A DNA stretch of 64,000 nucleotides from Carex sylvatica (GCA_964058845.1 CAXKVR010000036.1:310001-374000); one strand, 5' to 3'. Shown: positions 12,080-24,559, counted from the first letter of the stretch. Numbers and translations: made by a program. The notes: generated from the sequence alone by a model not told the origin.

Positions 12080-13329
12080 CTATATAACCTTCCATCAAGC
12101 AATTTCAAATTTTAAAACTAACAAGTAATGGGATAAGTTCCATTAATTATATCATTTTTCTTACGTATTAAGTATGACATGTTTATATCTTTATTAGTAT
12201 TATGTTCATACGTTACAACGAAAATATATTATAAGAAAATAAAAAAAATCTCATATAAAATACAATATTTTTATAAAGAAAAATTAGACTAAATGACAAA
12301 TAACATTTCTTAAATGATATCTACATTTAAATAACATTCTTTAAATAACATTCTTTAAGTAATATATTAAATGACATATAATTTTTTTTATCTTTTTAAC
12401 ATATGTTTATACAAAAGTTTCAAACAAAAACCCATATTAGATGATAAATAATATTCATTAAATGATATGAAAAATAGAAAGAAATGAAAACATGACCAAT
12501 TAATTATCAATCAATTTAAAAGTTTCTTAAATAACATTTAAAAAATAGAAAGAAATTGTGACCAATTAGAAAGATGATTCAATTTGCATGTAAAGAGTAC
12601 ATGTGGCGAGTACGTGTTTAAATAAACTTAGACTTTTACAGGTAAAAATAAAATAAAAAGGATGCATAAAATCAAAATATTTGACCAAAAAGCTGATATT
12701 CAATCTGAAATTTTATCTTTTAATCAAAGCCGTTAGCGAATCATGACATCTATGTATCTAATATAAGAATGAAGATATTGACATGCTCAAATAAAACTAT
12801 AATTTTTTTTCTTGGCATGTTTGTACATTTTTTCTCTATTAAAATGCCTCAAAGAATATATATTTGTGAAGGTAAATGCTCTTGTTTTTGTCACATTTAT
12901 ATTAAAAAAAAAATCAAACAGAACGAAACAATGTGAGACTTGGATTCTAGTATGTTTTTATAGCTTGAAAATAATTCAATTATGATGATCCATAATATTA
13001 ATGGTTGCTTTGCATTCTTCACAAGTGTGAAATTCAAAGAGGAACTTCAATGACATGAACCTTAATTAAACATGCATGAATATAAAATGTCAAATTATCC
13101 GTTCAATCATTACATAAACTTTTCAATATTTTTGAGAAATATTACCAATTCATGAGGAGGCAATATCAATGATAATATATTTTTATTCAGTCATTTTAGG
13201 ATTAAATACTCAACTATTGTTGGAGTCTAAAGGCACATTAGTAAACAAAAATTAATAAGACATTTTGTTTAGGAGCAGAATTTTATTTTGTCAATATAGT
13301 AGTAATTATGGAAAAATTAATTTAATTGT
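12080..13329. other. AT-rich intergenic sequence
   Basis: No gene is supported. Short direct repeats (TTAAATGACAT / TAAATAACATTC) occur between 12,290 and 12,540. A weak Helitron-like string (TCATACGTTACAACG) is near 12,210 but has no defined ends. Confidence 0.4.
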
Positions 13330-13845
13330 TATGCACATTTGAGCCAATTTTTTTATTTATATCCAAAAAAAATAAAAAATAAAAAACTAACCAAACCGCT
13401 AGTTTATTTCGAAAACTACCCAAACTGGAAATTTTTTTTTCGGTTTCAACACCAATTTCCGGAAAAAACTTTTTCTGGTTTTGAGTTCCAAAACCGGAAA
13501 TAATTTTTCCGGTTTTAGGATTTTTTTTTTAGTAAAATTTTTTCCCAAATTTTTTTTTCGGATTTTTTTTCAGTTTTTATAATTTATTTATTTTTTGTAT
13601 TGAAGTATTAGAAATATTTAATATATTTATTTAAAAATAGATGGAATACTATATAATTTGATTTATTCGAAAGACTGCTACAAATAATCCATATCAATAT
13701 TTTTCATGCCAGATTTTTTACAGCCGTAAGAAAAATTAATATATTTCTTTATTTGTTATTAGAAAATAAATAAATATATGTATATGTATTTGTTATTTGT
13801 TATTAGAAAAAAATTAATATAATTTCTTTATTTTTGATGTATATA
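13330..13845. repeat. Half of the ACCGGAAA / AAACCGCAAA foldback family
   Basis: The stretch from about 13,600 to 13,765 is closely related to 33,480-33,625: both contain ATAATTTGATTTATT, GACTGCTACAAATAA, TTTTTCATGCC and GTAAGAAAAATTAATATATT in the same order. The upstream part holds several GGTTTT/CCGGAAA segments in both orientations (13,395-13,530), comparable with the GCGGTTT segments at 33,340-33,400 and 16,270-16,440. The full foldback form is at 33,262-34,095. Confidence 0.6.
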
Positions 13846-13890
13846 TAATATAATATATGTATATATATGTATATATATGTATATATATGG

Positions 13891-14303
13891 AGAGTGACTA
13901 ATATGCTTACGGCAGCATATGGGCCGAAGTGCTACCGGTTTAAATTTAAAATTTTGAAATCCAAAAAGTCGATCTGAACCGTTCATCTTGTTCTCTATAT
14001 TAATATGTGCTTGCAGACCAAATTTTACATTTTTCTGAATTTTTTTACTATTTATTAAGCCACTTTGAAAATCGCTGATCCAACGGTGGCACTGTTTTGT
14101 TAAGCCACCGTTAGATCAGTGATTTTCAAAGTGGCTTAATAAATAGTAAACAAATTCAGAAAAATATAAAATTTGGTCTCCAAGCACATATTAATATAGA
14201 GAACAAGATGAACGGTTCAGATCGACTTTTTGGATTCCAAAATTTCAAATTTGGATCGGTAGCACTTCAGCCCATATGCTACCGAAAACATATTAGTCAC
14301 TCT
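13891..14303. mobile_element. Foldback MITE, family B (AGAGTGACTAATATG ends)
   Basis: The ends are AGAGTGACTAATATG and CATATTAGTCACTCT, and the whole element folds on itself. The central palindrome spans TATTTATTAAGCCACTTTG and its inverse around a short loop near 14,100. The core GACCAAATTTTACATTTTTC is shared with the neighbouring elements. It lies in a TATATG-rich tract, which hides any target duplication. Confidence 0.82.
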
Positions 14304-14323
14304 ATATATATATATATATAGAT

Positions 14324-14749
14324 GTTGGCTACTATGCTTATATAAGTATATCCCCACATATGCTTGTAAGTTATAACTCATTTTTATATTTTTAATGTCC
14401 AAATGGTTGATCTAAACCGTTAGATGTGATCTCTATATTGAAATGTGATTGGAGACCAAATTTTACATTTTTCTGAATTTTTTTACTCTTTATTAAGCCA
14501 CCTTGAAGATCGCTGATCCAACGGTGGCTTCTAATTTTACTGTTTTGTTTAGCCACCGTTGGATCAGCGATTTTCAAAGTAGCTTAATAAATAGTAAAAA
14601 AATTCAGAAAAATATAAAATTTGGTCTCCAAGCACATTTCAATATAGAGATCACATCTAACGGTTCAGATCGACCATTTAGATATTGAAAACACAAAAAT
14701 GAGTTATAAACATATGTGGGGATATGCTTATATAAGCATAGTAGCCAAC
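14324..14749. mobile_element. Foldback MITE, family C (GTTGGCTACTATGC ends)
   Basis: The ends are GTTGGCTACTATGCTTATA and its inverse. The core (GACCAAATTTTACATTTTTC, AAGCCACC, GATCCAACGGTGGC) is nearly that of the element at 13,891-14,303, but the termini differ. It is inserted about 20 bp downstream of that element. The two ORFs reading across it on opposite strands are nearly identical in sequence because of the palindrome. Confidence 0.82.
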
Positions 14750-14789
14750 CTCATATATGTATATATAATATAATATATGTATATATATG

Positions 14790-14960
14790 TAGAGGAGGGT
14801 TGAAAGGCACTCAAATTTTTGTGCACCCAAATGCACCCTATCTTTTATCTCTGTTTTGAAAGTCAAAGCAGTTAATTTGAACTGTTAGATGCGATCTATA
14901 TATTAAGATGTGCTTGGAGACCAAATTTTATATTTTTCTGAATTTTTAAAATTGGTTAGA
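14790..14960. mobile_element. Half-element of the foldback MITE superfamily
   Basis: One arm only: a CACTCAAATTTTTGTGCACCC end followed by AACTGTTAGATGCGATCT, GATGTGCTTGGAGACCAAAT and TTTTTCTGAATTTTT, as in the arms at 13,950-14,050. The other arm is replaced by the TTTAGAATAA minisatellite. Confidence 0.6.
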
Positions 14961-15335
14961 ATAATTTAGAATTTCTAAAATGGTCTAGAATAATTTAGAA
15001 ATTCCAAAATGATCTATAATAATTTAGAAAATTAGAAAATAATTTAGAATAATTTAGAAAATTCCAAAATGGTTTATAATAATTTAGAAAATTTTAAAGA
15101 TATTGTCTGATTAATTTAGAAAATAGTAAAATTGTTTAGAATCATTTAAATTTTTTGAAAATAATTTATAATTATTTAGAAAATGGTTTAGATATTGTCC
15201 AATTAATTTAGAAAATTACAAAGGGTTTAGAATCATTTAAAAATTTTAAAAATAATTTAGAATCATTTAAAAATTTTAAAAATAATTTAGAATAATTTAT
15301 AAATTCTAAAATTATTTATAATTTTTTTAGAAACT
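14945..15335. repeat. AT minisatellite (AATGGTTTAGAATAATTTAG)
   Basis: A unit of roughly 25-35 bp built on TTTAGAATAATTTAGAAA is repeated about a dozen times with variable spacing and substitutions. Related units reappear at 15,455-15,530. It is non-coding. Confidence 0.75.
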
Positions 15336-15535
15336 TCTATTCTTTTCAGATCCCATTCGGAGCTCCGACTGTCTTATCCGATCGGTTCTTCGATCCAGGT
15401 ATTTTTATTTTTATTTTTTATTTTTATTTTAATTTATATTATAATTTAATTAGTTCATTTTAAATGATTTAGAATATTGTCTGAATAATTTAGATTTTTT
15501 AGAACATTCCAAAATAGTTTAGAATAATTTTCAAC

Positions 15536-15680
15536 TTGTAGATCCACAGAGTTCTAATTGGTACTAGGTTGGGATCTAACTGGTAAATTCACAGAGTTTC
15601 AATTAGTACTGGGTCGGGATCTAACTGGTATTGGGTCGGAATTCATAGGGTTACGACTGGTACTGGGTACAAGTGTCTGA
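15536..15680. repeat. Short tandem repeat with TTGGTACT / GGGATCTAACTGGTA
   Basis: About 2.5 units of roughly 55 bp: CACAGAGTT, then AATT(G/A)GTACT, then GGG(A)TCTAACTGGTA. The units are diverged. No coding frame is maintained. Confidence 0.55.
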
Positions 15681-16941
15681 CTATTCAAGTTCAATTGGAA
15701 ATTAAAACCGGTGTAGTTCGGTTCCAATTCTACATATAACTCTAGAATCGGTAATCTTTGTGGAAAAGACGCCACAATTCCTAAAATTATTTCAAACGAT
15801 TGTTGGTTTATTACCGGTACTAATTAATAATCACGTTGGCCATCGGTAGACATATTAAACCTGGCTTGAATTTTGATATTTGCTTGACTAACATTATACC
15901 CAACTAATTTATAAATCTCATTCTAAAGATAATCAAAGCTATGGTTCACGGTTAGCGGTAATGAGTATTTAGCTCGGGTACTGTAAAAGACCCCGCTATC
16001 ATTGTATTGGATTTCTTCTCCAATAAATTTTTTCACACAAATAGTTGTCATTTTTAGTTTCTATTGACTTGATAATTTTGAAAAATAACAATATATAAGT
16101 AATTAAACATTTAATAAATTATATAAGTAATTATTTAAATAATTTAAAATAATAACAACTTACTGAAAATTATCTCATCTTTTTTCCTTTTTTTTTCTCT
16201 CTTTTTCTCTTTTTTCCTCTATCTGGTGGTCTGTGTCGAGTGAGTTTTCTTAATGAATTGCGCAGGACTTAAGGGAAAAATGAACCGCAATTTTTTTTTT
16301 GGTTTTTGGTCTTCTTTCTACAAAAATTTCTTGCGGTTTCTGAATCCTGAAACTGCAAAATTTTTTTGCGGAAATGAGATTTCGAAACCGCAAAATATTT
16401 TTGCGGAAATTGGCTCGGAAACTGTAAATTTTTTTTGCAGTATGGGTAGTTCTGGAAAAACAGAGGCCGAGTGAAATTTGTATTTTTTTTTGGATATTAA
16501 TAAAATATGATGCTTTAGTGATACTTTGATTTATTTCTCATTTTGAGTTCTTCATTGTTCACTTTGACCGATTTATCTATTATACATGTTGATTATTTTA
16601 CTATTCAATTTGTATGATTTATTATTCACATGAAATGTTTATTACAAAGTGGATTATTAAAAGAATTGAATATTCAAAGAAAATTGTTGATAGATTAAAA
16701 TGTGAACCGGTCAAATGAATTATTATATCAATAATGATACAAAGTGAGTTCAAATATTATCTTTCTCTTATAATAGAGATACCAAAAATCGTGTCGAACT
16801 AAGATCCTGTTCAATAATTAGAAAAAGACAAAATTATCAGATTTCGACTTGACGTGATTTCTTTCTAATATAGGAAATTAATTCTCTTTATATAATACTA
16901 ATTTTAGAAATCAAAACAATTTAGACTAAACTGCTTCCCTG
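15681..16941. other. Non-coding, with GCGGTTT(C) repeats at 16,265-16,470
   Basis: No gene is supported. At 16,265-16,470 GCGGTTTC, AAACTGCAAA and AAACCGCAAA occur in both orientations separated by T tracts, resembling the internal part of the foldback family at 33,262-34,095. A 73-codon frame across it is explained by these repeats. Confidence 0.45.
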
Positions 16942-17437
16942 CATGGTGACAAGATGACGAATTAAACTCGATTTTTTTTTTTTTATAATGCCGAATTGAA
17001 CATCGAATTATTCAGTTGATCGAACTTTAACTGAATTAAATTCGAATAATACGCGAATTTTACAAATTTTTTGCTCTCTTGAAAGAGTGAGATCTCTGGT
17101 CCAGATAATTTCGAATTATATCCGAATTATTTCCGAGTCACGAATTTTTAACCTCGCCGAACCAAACCCAAATAATTCAGTTGTCACTATGCAGGGGAAT
17201 AATTCGGAATTATCCAAATCAGACATCTCAGTCCTGCAAGAGAGAAAAAAAAACAAAACAAAAATATTCTAAAAAAAATTACGAATAATTCGTAAATTTC
17301 GGAAAAAATTCATAAAACTCGCGAATTATTTGACCAAATTTTGGTCAACTGAATTATTCGACGTTCAGTTTGATTTTACCAAAAAAATGAATTATTCGGA
17401 TATAATTCAAATATAATACGCAAATCTTGTGACTATG
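16942..17437. mobile_element. hAT-type MITE with CATRGTCACAAG ends, in the TPS promoter
   Basis: The left end is CATGGTGACAAGATGACG. The right end read inward is CATAGTCACAAGATTTGCG. The flanks CTTCCCTG and CTCCCCTT match at 6 of 8 positions. The interior is rich in CGAATTATTC / GAATAATTCG in both orientations. A shorter relative with a perfect 8-bp duplication is at 24,987-25,267. Its right edge is about 250 bp upstream of the TPS start codon. Confidence 0.7.
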
Positions 17438-17570
17438 CTCCCCTTATCAAAAATTCAAAATTAATGTTACGGCAGACACATATTATGAAATACAATAGAC
17501 AGCCACAGAAAATCCCAAAATTACTAAAATGAAATAAAGAAAGAGCGAAACTTTCCCTTTCTTTCCATCC

Positions 17571-17684
17571 CATCTCTCTCTCTCTCTCTCTCTCTCTCTG
17601 TTAATATTAACTTCACCTCTTCGCTTTGTGCTTTAATCCCACACACAAAAAAGAGAGCTTCTTTACCTTCTCTCCGTTTCTCTA
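17571..17684 (+). promoter_or_regulatory. Pyrimidine-rich 5' leader of the TPS gene
   Basis: A (CT)n run at about 17,573-17,600 and a CT-rich stretch lead directly into the start codon at 17,685. An in-frame TAA lies at 17,634-17,636 with no ATG between it and 17,685, which fixes the start unless an upstream exon exists. CT-rich leaders are common in plant 5' UTRs; the transcription start itself is not visible. Confidence 0.5.
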
Positions 17685-20600
17685 ATGCCTTCTCTCTCAC
17701 CTCCACCGCGCCGCATCATAGTCTCTCACCGCCTTCCTCTCTGTTCCACCCCGGACCCATCCTCTCCATTCCAACTCTCCTTCTCTCTTGACCCTGACTC
17801 CCTCCCTCTCCAGCTTTCCTCTTCCCTCTCCTCCCCTCCTATATTCGTCGGAACCCTACCTTTCCCTCCTCCTTCCTCTTCTCTCTCCGACGACCTCTCT
17901 AACCACCTCCTGTCCACCTTCTCTTGCCTCCCTGTCTTCATCCCTTCTGACCTACATGACCATTTCTATCATGGGTTTTGTAAACATTACCTCTGGCCTC
18001 TCTTGCACTACCTTCTCCCTCTCTCCCCTTCCTCCCATGGCGGCTTGCCCTTTGACCCGGCTCTCTACCGCTCCTACCTCTCGGCTAACAAGCTCTTCGC
18101 CGACCGAATCACTGAGATTCTCAACCCAGAAGAGGATTTCGTTTGGGTGCATGATTACCACTTGATTGCATTGCCAACCTTTCTCAGAAAGAGATTTCCA
18201 TACATCAAACTAGGGTTCTTTCTTCACTCCCCCTTCCCTTCTTCTGAGATTTTCCGTACCATACCGGTACGGGATGACATTCTTCGTGCCCTGCTCAACT
18301 CTGACATGGTTGGGTTCCACACTTTTGACTATGCAAGGCATTTCCTCTCTTCCTGCTCTAGGTTACTTGGTATGGGGTACCAATCCAAGAGAGGTTATAT
18401 CAGTTTAGAGTATTATGGTCGAAACATAATTGTTAAGATTCTTCCAGTTGGAATTGACATGAATCAGCTTCGGTCGGTCATTTCTTCACCGGAAACCGCT
18501 TCTAAATTCAGGGAATTGAAAGAGGCATACAAGGATCGAGTCTTAATTCTTGGTGTAGATGATGTCGACATTTTCAAAGGCATCGGACTCAAATTTCTTG
18601 CAATGGAGAAGCTTCTAGAACAGCGGCCCGAGTTACAAGGCCGGGTGGTTCTGGTCCAGATAACAAACCCGGCCCGGAGTCAAGGGAGAGATATACAAGA
18701 GGTGCGGGATGAGACACATTCTATAAGGGACCGGATTAATTCTCGGTTCGGGCGACCTGGGTATGTACCCGTTGTAGTAATAGAGAACCGACCCATACCC
18801 ATGTATGAAAAGGCTGCCTTCTATGCCTTGGCAGAGTGTTGTGTCATGAATGCGGTTCGTGACGGGTTGAACCGCATCCCATATATCTACACTGTTTGCC
18901 GTGAACTTAGCCCAGCATTAAATGCATCCTCCAAGAAGAGTGTAATAGTTGTCTCCGAGTTCGTTGGTTGCTCACCTTCTCTTAGTGGGGCTATTCGGGT
19001 AAATCCGTGGAACATAGAATCCGTTTCAGAGGCCATGGACTCTGCAATTTCAATGTCTGAAATGGAGAAGCAATTGAGGCATGAGAAGCATTACAAGTAC
19101 ATAAACTCTCATGACGTGGGGTATTGGGCTCGGTCTTTCGACCAAGATTTGCAAAGGGCTTGTCAAGACCATTCTGTGAAGAACAGTTGTTATGGTATTG
19201 GTTTTGGTATGAGTTTCCGGGTTGTGGCTCTCGGGCCGGGTTTTAACAAGTTGTCAGTAGAAAAGGTGGTATCAGGCTATAAAAAAACATGTAGTAGATT
19301 GGTTTTGTTGGATTATGATGGAACAATTGTGCCACAGTCGCTGATTGACAAGAGGCCAAGTGAAGAGGTGATACGGGCGGTTAACGCGTTATGTGCGGAT
19401 CCATTAAATGTGGTGTTTGTTGTAAGTGGGAGAGGGAAGGATGATCTTTCTCGGTGGTTTGAGCCATGTGAGAAACTCGGGATTGCAGCAGAACATGGCT
19501 ATTACATCAGGTATGATTATGGATTTATATTATTTTTTTGAATGATTTATGTACATTATTTACAGCTTTTTGTTAAAAGTTCTTGATTGCATTTATTTAA
19601 AAAAATGGAAATGTTTTGTAAAGTTCAAAGAAAGTTCCCTGAGTTTCTATTGTCTAATTTGAACCACTGTTGACCTTTCTTTTCAAAATGGGTGCCCTAT
19701 CGACAAAGAAAGATCAATTTTGAATCTGGCAATTACATTGAAGTGTATTGATGGTGGCTAATTTATCCAGGTGAAATATTTGCTTTTCAATGGAAATTGA
19801 TGTGAGATTTCCAATTTTTGTGGGACCATTTCTGTTATTTAGCGTCTGAACCAAATCTTTTGCTTTGATTTTACTTTTTCACTTTGAAATCCTCAATATA
19901 TTTTGCAATGGATATATGCAATTGTCCTTATCCTGAATTTAGTTGGAGTATTCGTCTTAATTGTGAATTTGAAATTTCGAAAATGACACACACTAGTAAT
20001 TTAGATTTGACTAGGATAATCTTATCTGATTAGGTTGCACAGATATGAATAACATAGGGACTAATCCGCAAGTAAACAAATGTGTACATGCACCTAATTC
20101 CATTCTACTCTACTCTTTATGCATCATAGGTGGAGCAAGGATTCGCAGTGGGAGACCTCACCATGCAACAACCAACCGCGAGATTTTGATTGGATGAAAA
20201 CGGTGTTACCCGTAATGAGTCAATACACCGAGGCAACAGATGGGTCCCAGATTGAATCTAAGGATAGTGCTCTTGTATGGCACCACCAGGAGGCAGACCC
20301 TGATTTCGGCACATGCCAGGCAAAGGAATTACTGGATCATTTAGAGAAATTGTTAGCGAATGAACCGGTTGTAGTAAAGAGAGGCCACCACATAGTTGAG
20401 GTTACTCCCCAGGTATTACCAAATGCTCAAGTTTACAAAAAAAAAAGAAATTAGGTGCATTTTACCGATCCAAGGTTTACTGATACTTCGGTCAGGACTT
20501 GCCAACAATCTATTGCTTTGCAGAGTTTACAAATAAGCCCCTTGGTAGGTTAGCTTGTACTGACTAAAAGTGTACATCACAGGCTTGTGCATGTCTGAGG

Positions 20601-21793
20601 GAATATAATTGGATCATTTATAAAACCTTTATATTGCTAAATCGCAGTTACACTCCTGTTTTTCTTCTTCATCTTTTATTATACTATTATGCGGTGATTG
20701 ACTAGATCAAAAACTGGCTAAAGGGTATAACCCATATGTGTCATAGTTGTATTTTTTCTGGCTCTAATACATGTATGTTATTGGTATACAAAAAAAATTA
20801 TATGTCGACGTACAAATACACGTGTATGTGGTCATGCATGGTTGGTGGTGGGACCGTTGGGAGTTCTTAGTCATGGTCAAGTTGAGGTCGCTTTCATGCT
20901 AAAGTGGGGGATATGGATTTGGATTAGGATTGACTTTTAGAGAGAGAGATAGAGTGGGGTCTCCTTCTAAAATCCAGCTAACATATCAACGTTTTGCACG
21001 TCTATGGTTTAGGGTTTCCAACTCAGTGGCCCCTCGTTATCTAGTATCTACTCTTCATAGTATCATTATCTTTATCTACAATAGTTTTATTAATAATTGT
21101 GGGGGCCAGTATGTTGTGGCCTGCCTTATCCAAGAATAATTATATTGTTCCACCTCTTATGTAGGATATTAGTACTATATTACTTGCCAACTAGGATTGA
21201 ATGCTCTCTCTCTCTCTCTTTTTCTTTTACCCCCTGTAAGTGTTTCTTATTTGCATATTTTATATTTTTAATATATAGCAAATTGTTCTGTCGCAAAAGC
21301 AATAGTTTTGGTTATACAAATTCAAATGTCAGCTTTTAGGGTAACATATATGCAATGCAACTATGTAAGCAGCTTGTACACATTATATGTAATTGGTACT
21401 TCATGACTGATTAGGGCTTTAAGTTTGAGACTCTAATTTGAATAGATGAAGTAATCGTTTGATTTCATTCAGGGCATAAGCAAAGGTGCTGTGGTGGAAG
21501 CCATAATTGCGGCAATGCGGGACCAGAATAAGTCTCCCGATTTTGTGCTCTGTGTAGGAGATGACAGCTCAGATGAAGACATGTTTGAGGCTTTGACAAA
21601 CTGCACAAACGACCCTGAGATCCCCAAAATCGTTGAGTTGTTTGCTTGCACAGTTGGTAACAAACCGAGCATGGCCAAATATTACTTGGAAGACACAACC
21701 GATGTGTTGAAGATGCTTCGATCCCTTGCTGATGTGGGTCAACCGAGACCCATCTCAAGTCAGTCTTATATCTCCTTTGAAGATCCTTTCTGA
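17685..21793 (+). CDS. TPS11: Class II trehalose-6-phosphate synthase-like protein (TPS11-like)
   Basis: Three exons, 17685-19510, 20130-20412 and 21473-21793, join in frame at GT/AG sites and encode 809 residues. Exon 1 carries the GT20 glucosyltransferase domain (HDYHLIALP, FFLHSPFPSSE, VGFHTFDYARHFLS, PWNIESVSEAM). From about residue 535 there is a HAD phosphatase domain with DYDGT at 543-547, VSGRG near 580 and GDDSSDED at 732-739. Wording such as KKSVIVVSEFVGCSPSLSG matches the TPS11 group. Family knowledge: class II TPS proteins mostly lack synthase activity and act in sugar and trehalose-6-phosphate signalling in the cytosol. Consistent with that, the nucleotide-binding loop reads LGVDDVDIFKG rather than the active-enzyme form. 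Odd point: the roughly 45-50-residue N-terminal extension usual in class II proteins is missing, and an in-frame stop upstream confirms this start. The reading frame is otherwise intact. The class is certain; the paralogue number is inferred. Confidence 0.95.
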
Positions 21794-23545
21794 AGGAGGC
21801 GTTGCTGCTGACTGAGAAAGGAAGTTATTGATTATATGTAAATTTAAATCGGGCATCTTTTCAATTAGGTCCCTAGGAAGTTTGGAAAGCTGAATAAACT
21901 CCCCCTTGAAAAAAAAACTAAACCATCATACCAATAATACAGCATTTATCGGAGGGGTGGAGATGGGGTAAAAATCATTGAAAGTTACCAAAGTACTTTT
22001 CTAAGCCTTTTGTTTCTATAGCTGATTTACCCTGAAAGTTTTAGGTAGTTAACGTATAGGTTAGTATTACATGTATTTTTCATCTTTACTTTTGCAATTG
22101 ATACATATGGAATTCACCGGACATGCACGTTGTACAATAACTTTTCTTTCTAGGGTACAGATGAAAAAAAAAAGAAAAATTGAGATTGTGGGGGCGTGAT
22201 TTAATTTGTATAGTTTTTAGGGGGGAGTCTTGGTTTCTCATGTAGATGATGACGAAATGTATAAGAATCCATCATTTTTAGATGTTTTATTGTATCCATT
22301 TTTAATTTGATTTTTCAGTTAACACAATGTTACCTGTAAATGTGTCACATTCTCCAAATTTTTTGTGAAAGTTGTGGTTTCACTTGTGTACAATCAATTC
22401 ATTCCTCCATATTTCTCTTTCCTTTGGTCCCCCTCTTTAATTCACTTTGATTTGTATTTATGTGGATGGGAAGTATTCTCATGTTAAACATGTTTCTATC
22501 ACACTATATAGACTCTTTTCTTTTCCAGTTTTACATATTTTGATCTTGAGATTTTAGGTTTATTTAATTCTGAATTAGATAAGAATCTTTGGTATATTCT
22601 GTTTTTTGTTTTTGTTTTTGTTGCTAAAAGTAGTTGATTAAGACAGTTCTTTATGTACAGATCAATGCTATTGCTTAGTAATTCAAAAGGACACGGAATA
22701 GTACATCATAAGTTGCGTGTAGGTATCCATGTCCATAGAGGTGTATGGAAATAAAAATCTTTTGTATTTTCCAATTGTCTCATTGAAATAAATTAGGTAA
22801 TTCTAGTGTTGTAAATAACGGTATGTGTTTGTCAAACGAGCAAAGTATCATCAAGTGATTAATAAAAAATAATCAGTTTATTAGTCAGAAAATTTTGTAA
22901 CAATTTGATCACTGTTAGTGACTAATTGACCGATTAATTGACTAAACGGCTGTTTTATAATGAGTAATTCAAGTAAGAAATTGTTTAATAGGATCATATC
23001 ATCTAGTTAACAACCACGTGTGAGCTTAATTTGTTGTTCTTTGGTAGCATTTTAGTTCAAGGAAGCAACAAAATTTGATTTTTCAATCATATTTGCAAAT
23101 ACTTTACAAAAATCAATGAAATTTGAGGGGTTGGCTCTCACTTTTCTCTAAAAAAATAAAAATCATAATGAATCATTTTTATGAATGTTGATATCTTTTG
23201 AAATAAAATCTTGCTCAATGGTGATAAATATATTTGATAATAACAAAATAAAATTTCAAACTATTTGTCATGAATTTAGCTTGTCTAGACTTATCGAAAT
23301 TTATTTGTGTTAATTATTCTTTGAATCTTCATTATTATAGGGTCAATGCCATATAAAATTTCAGTATGAAATAAGTTTGATTGACACTTAAATATAAACT
23401 AATTCATAGGCCATATATAATTATACTTTAAGAGTTGATACTTAAAGTAGTTAAAGGTGAATAATTAATCAAGTTGACATTTTTTTTTTTTTTAATTCTA
23501 TCTTCTTTTTCTTACTTCACTTGCATACTATGTTAATTGGATACT
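21794..23545. other. TPS 3' flank and intergenic sequence
   Basis: The TPS 3' UTR presumably occupies the first few hundred bases (AATAAA near 21,893), but no polyadenylation site can be fixed. No other gene, repeat pair or hairpin was recognised. Confidence 0.4.
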
Positions 23546-23559
23546 TCATATTAGACTTC

Positions 23560-23675
23560 GTACTCGTGTCGGACACGTATCCGATACCGACACGCTGTAT
23601 CCATAATTTTTAAAAATTACCGTATCCTTATCATATCCGATACGATATCCGTACCCGTATCCATGCAACATAGCT
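23560..23675. mobile_element. Fragment of a GTATCCGATACG-type repeat element
   Basis: GACACGTATCCGATACCGACACG, then TAATTTTTAAAAATTACCG, then CGTATCCATGCAACATAG. The final 16 bases are the inverse of the motif at about 5,328 and 7,442 (CTATGTTGCATGGATA), so these are ends of one repeat family. No target duplication was found. Confidence 0.5.
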
Positions 23676-24084
23676 TGCAGAGTTTGGCGAGATAAATATG
23701 TCGGCAAGCATGATAATTTTTTTTTTTGAAAAATCTAACAGTCGAAAAGTTGAATTGTGTAACTATAAAAAATGAACGATTCAAAATTGTTTAATTGTAG
23801 GAGTAAAATATTAGAAATGAACTATTCAAAATTAATCCGCAATTAAACATGACCATAAATATTATTCGATAAAATCTGACACTTCAGATCAATACATTTC
23901 AAAATTAACACTTTAGATCAATACCTTCTGTTTTGCTTTTGATGTTTGTGTGTTGTTTTGTTGATTCAGTTTTCGATCTGATTTTAATTTAGTTTTCGGT
24001 TCGGTTTTGATTCAGTGCCTGCTCGGCTGCAATATGCGTACAGAGGAAATAATCATTAGACATCTATCATTCCAATCAAACAAG

Positions 24085-24243
24085 GATGATCAAATATGTG
24101 CCTGCAAGATGCACATACTTTCTGTGCGTTTTTGTTTGTTTGTTTACAGCTGTATGTCTTCACAGACAGTCTAATGTTATGTAACAACTCGCTTGTAACT
24201 CTTTTAATTAATACAATTGTCTAAATAGTTTAAAAAAAAAAAG
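24085..24243 (+). mobile_element. Possible LINE 3' tail
   Basis: CTTGTAACTCTTTTAATTAATACAATT followed shortly by an A-run ending at 24,243 resembles the 3' end of a plant L1-type retroposon. No coding remnant precedes it and no target duplication was established. Confidence 0.3.
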
Positions 24244-24559
24244 ACTTCTTTTTACATGGAAATTTTTGATGGGTTGATGGTAATCTGATTTGACATGTCT
24301 AATTTTAATTAAACAGCTATAAAGTAGATCTAATCATCTAACAAGATCAGCCAAAAGCAAATACCAATTCCCAACATAATCTCCAATTCAATGCGCAACA
24401 ACCGGAAGATTGCGTGCGGTGCACATTTTTAGCTCAATTTGCACCAAATTTTGGCTGTCTACCTCCCTTCATAAAAAAAGAAAGAAAAATGCTCAAATAC
24501 ATCTTATAAAAAAAAATTCACAATTTATATTTTTTTTTTTTGTCGCATGGGACCGTAAG

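Noticed and set aside
14392..14688. Two near-identical 61-residue ORFs (MKIADPTVA...) on opposite strands
   Set aside because: They are the two arms of a foldback MITE read in mirror image, with no start context or family match.
16253..16474. 73-codon ORF starting MNCAGLKGKMNR
   Set aside because: Explained by T runs and GCGGTTT repeats of a foldback family.
20930..21339. Short plus-strand ORFs in TPS intron 2
   Set aside because: They lie wholly in the intron, lack domains and are not needed for the TPS reading frame.
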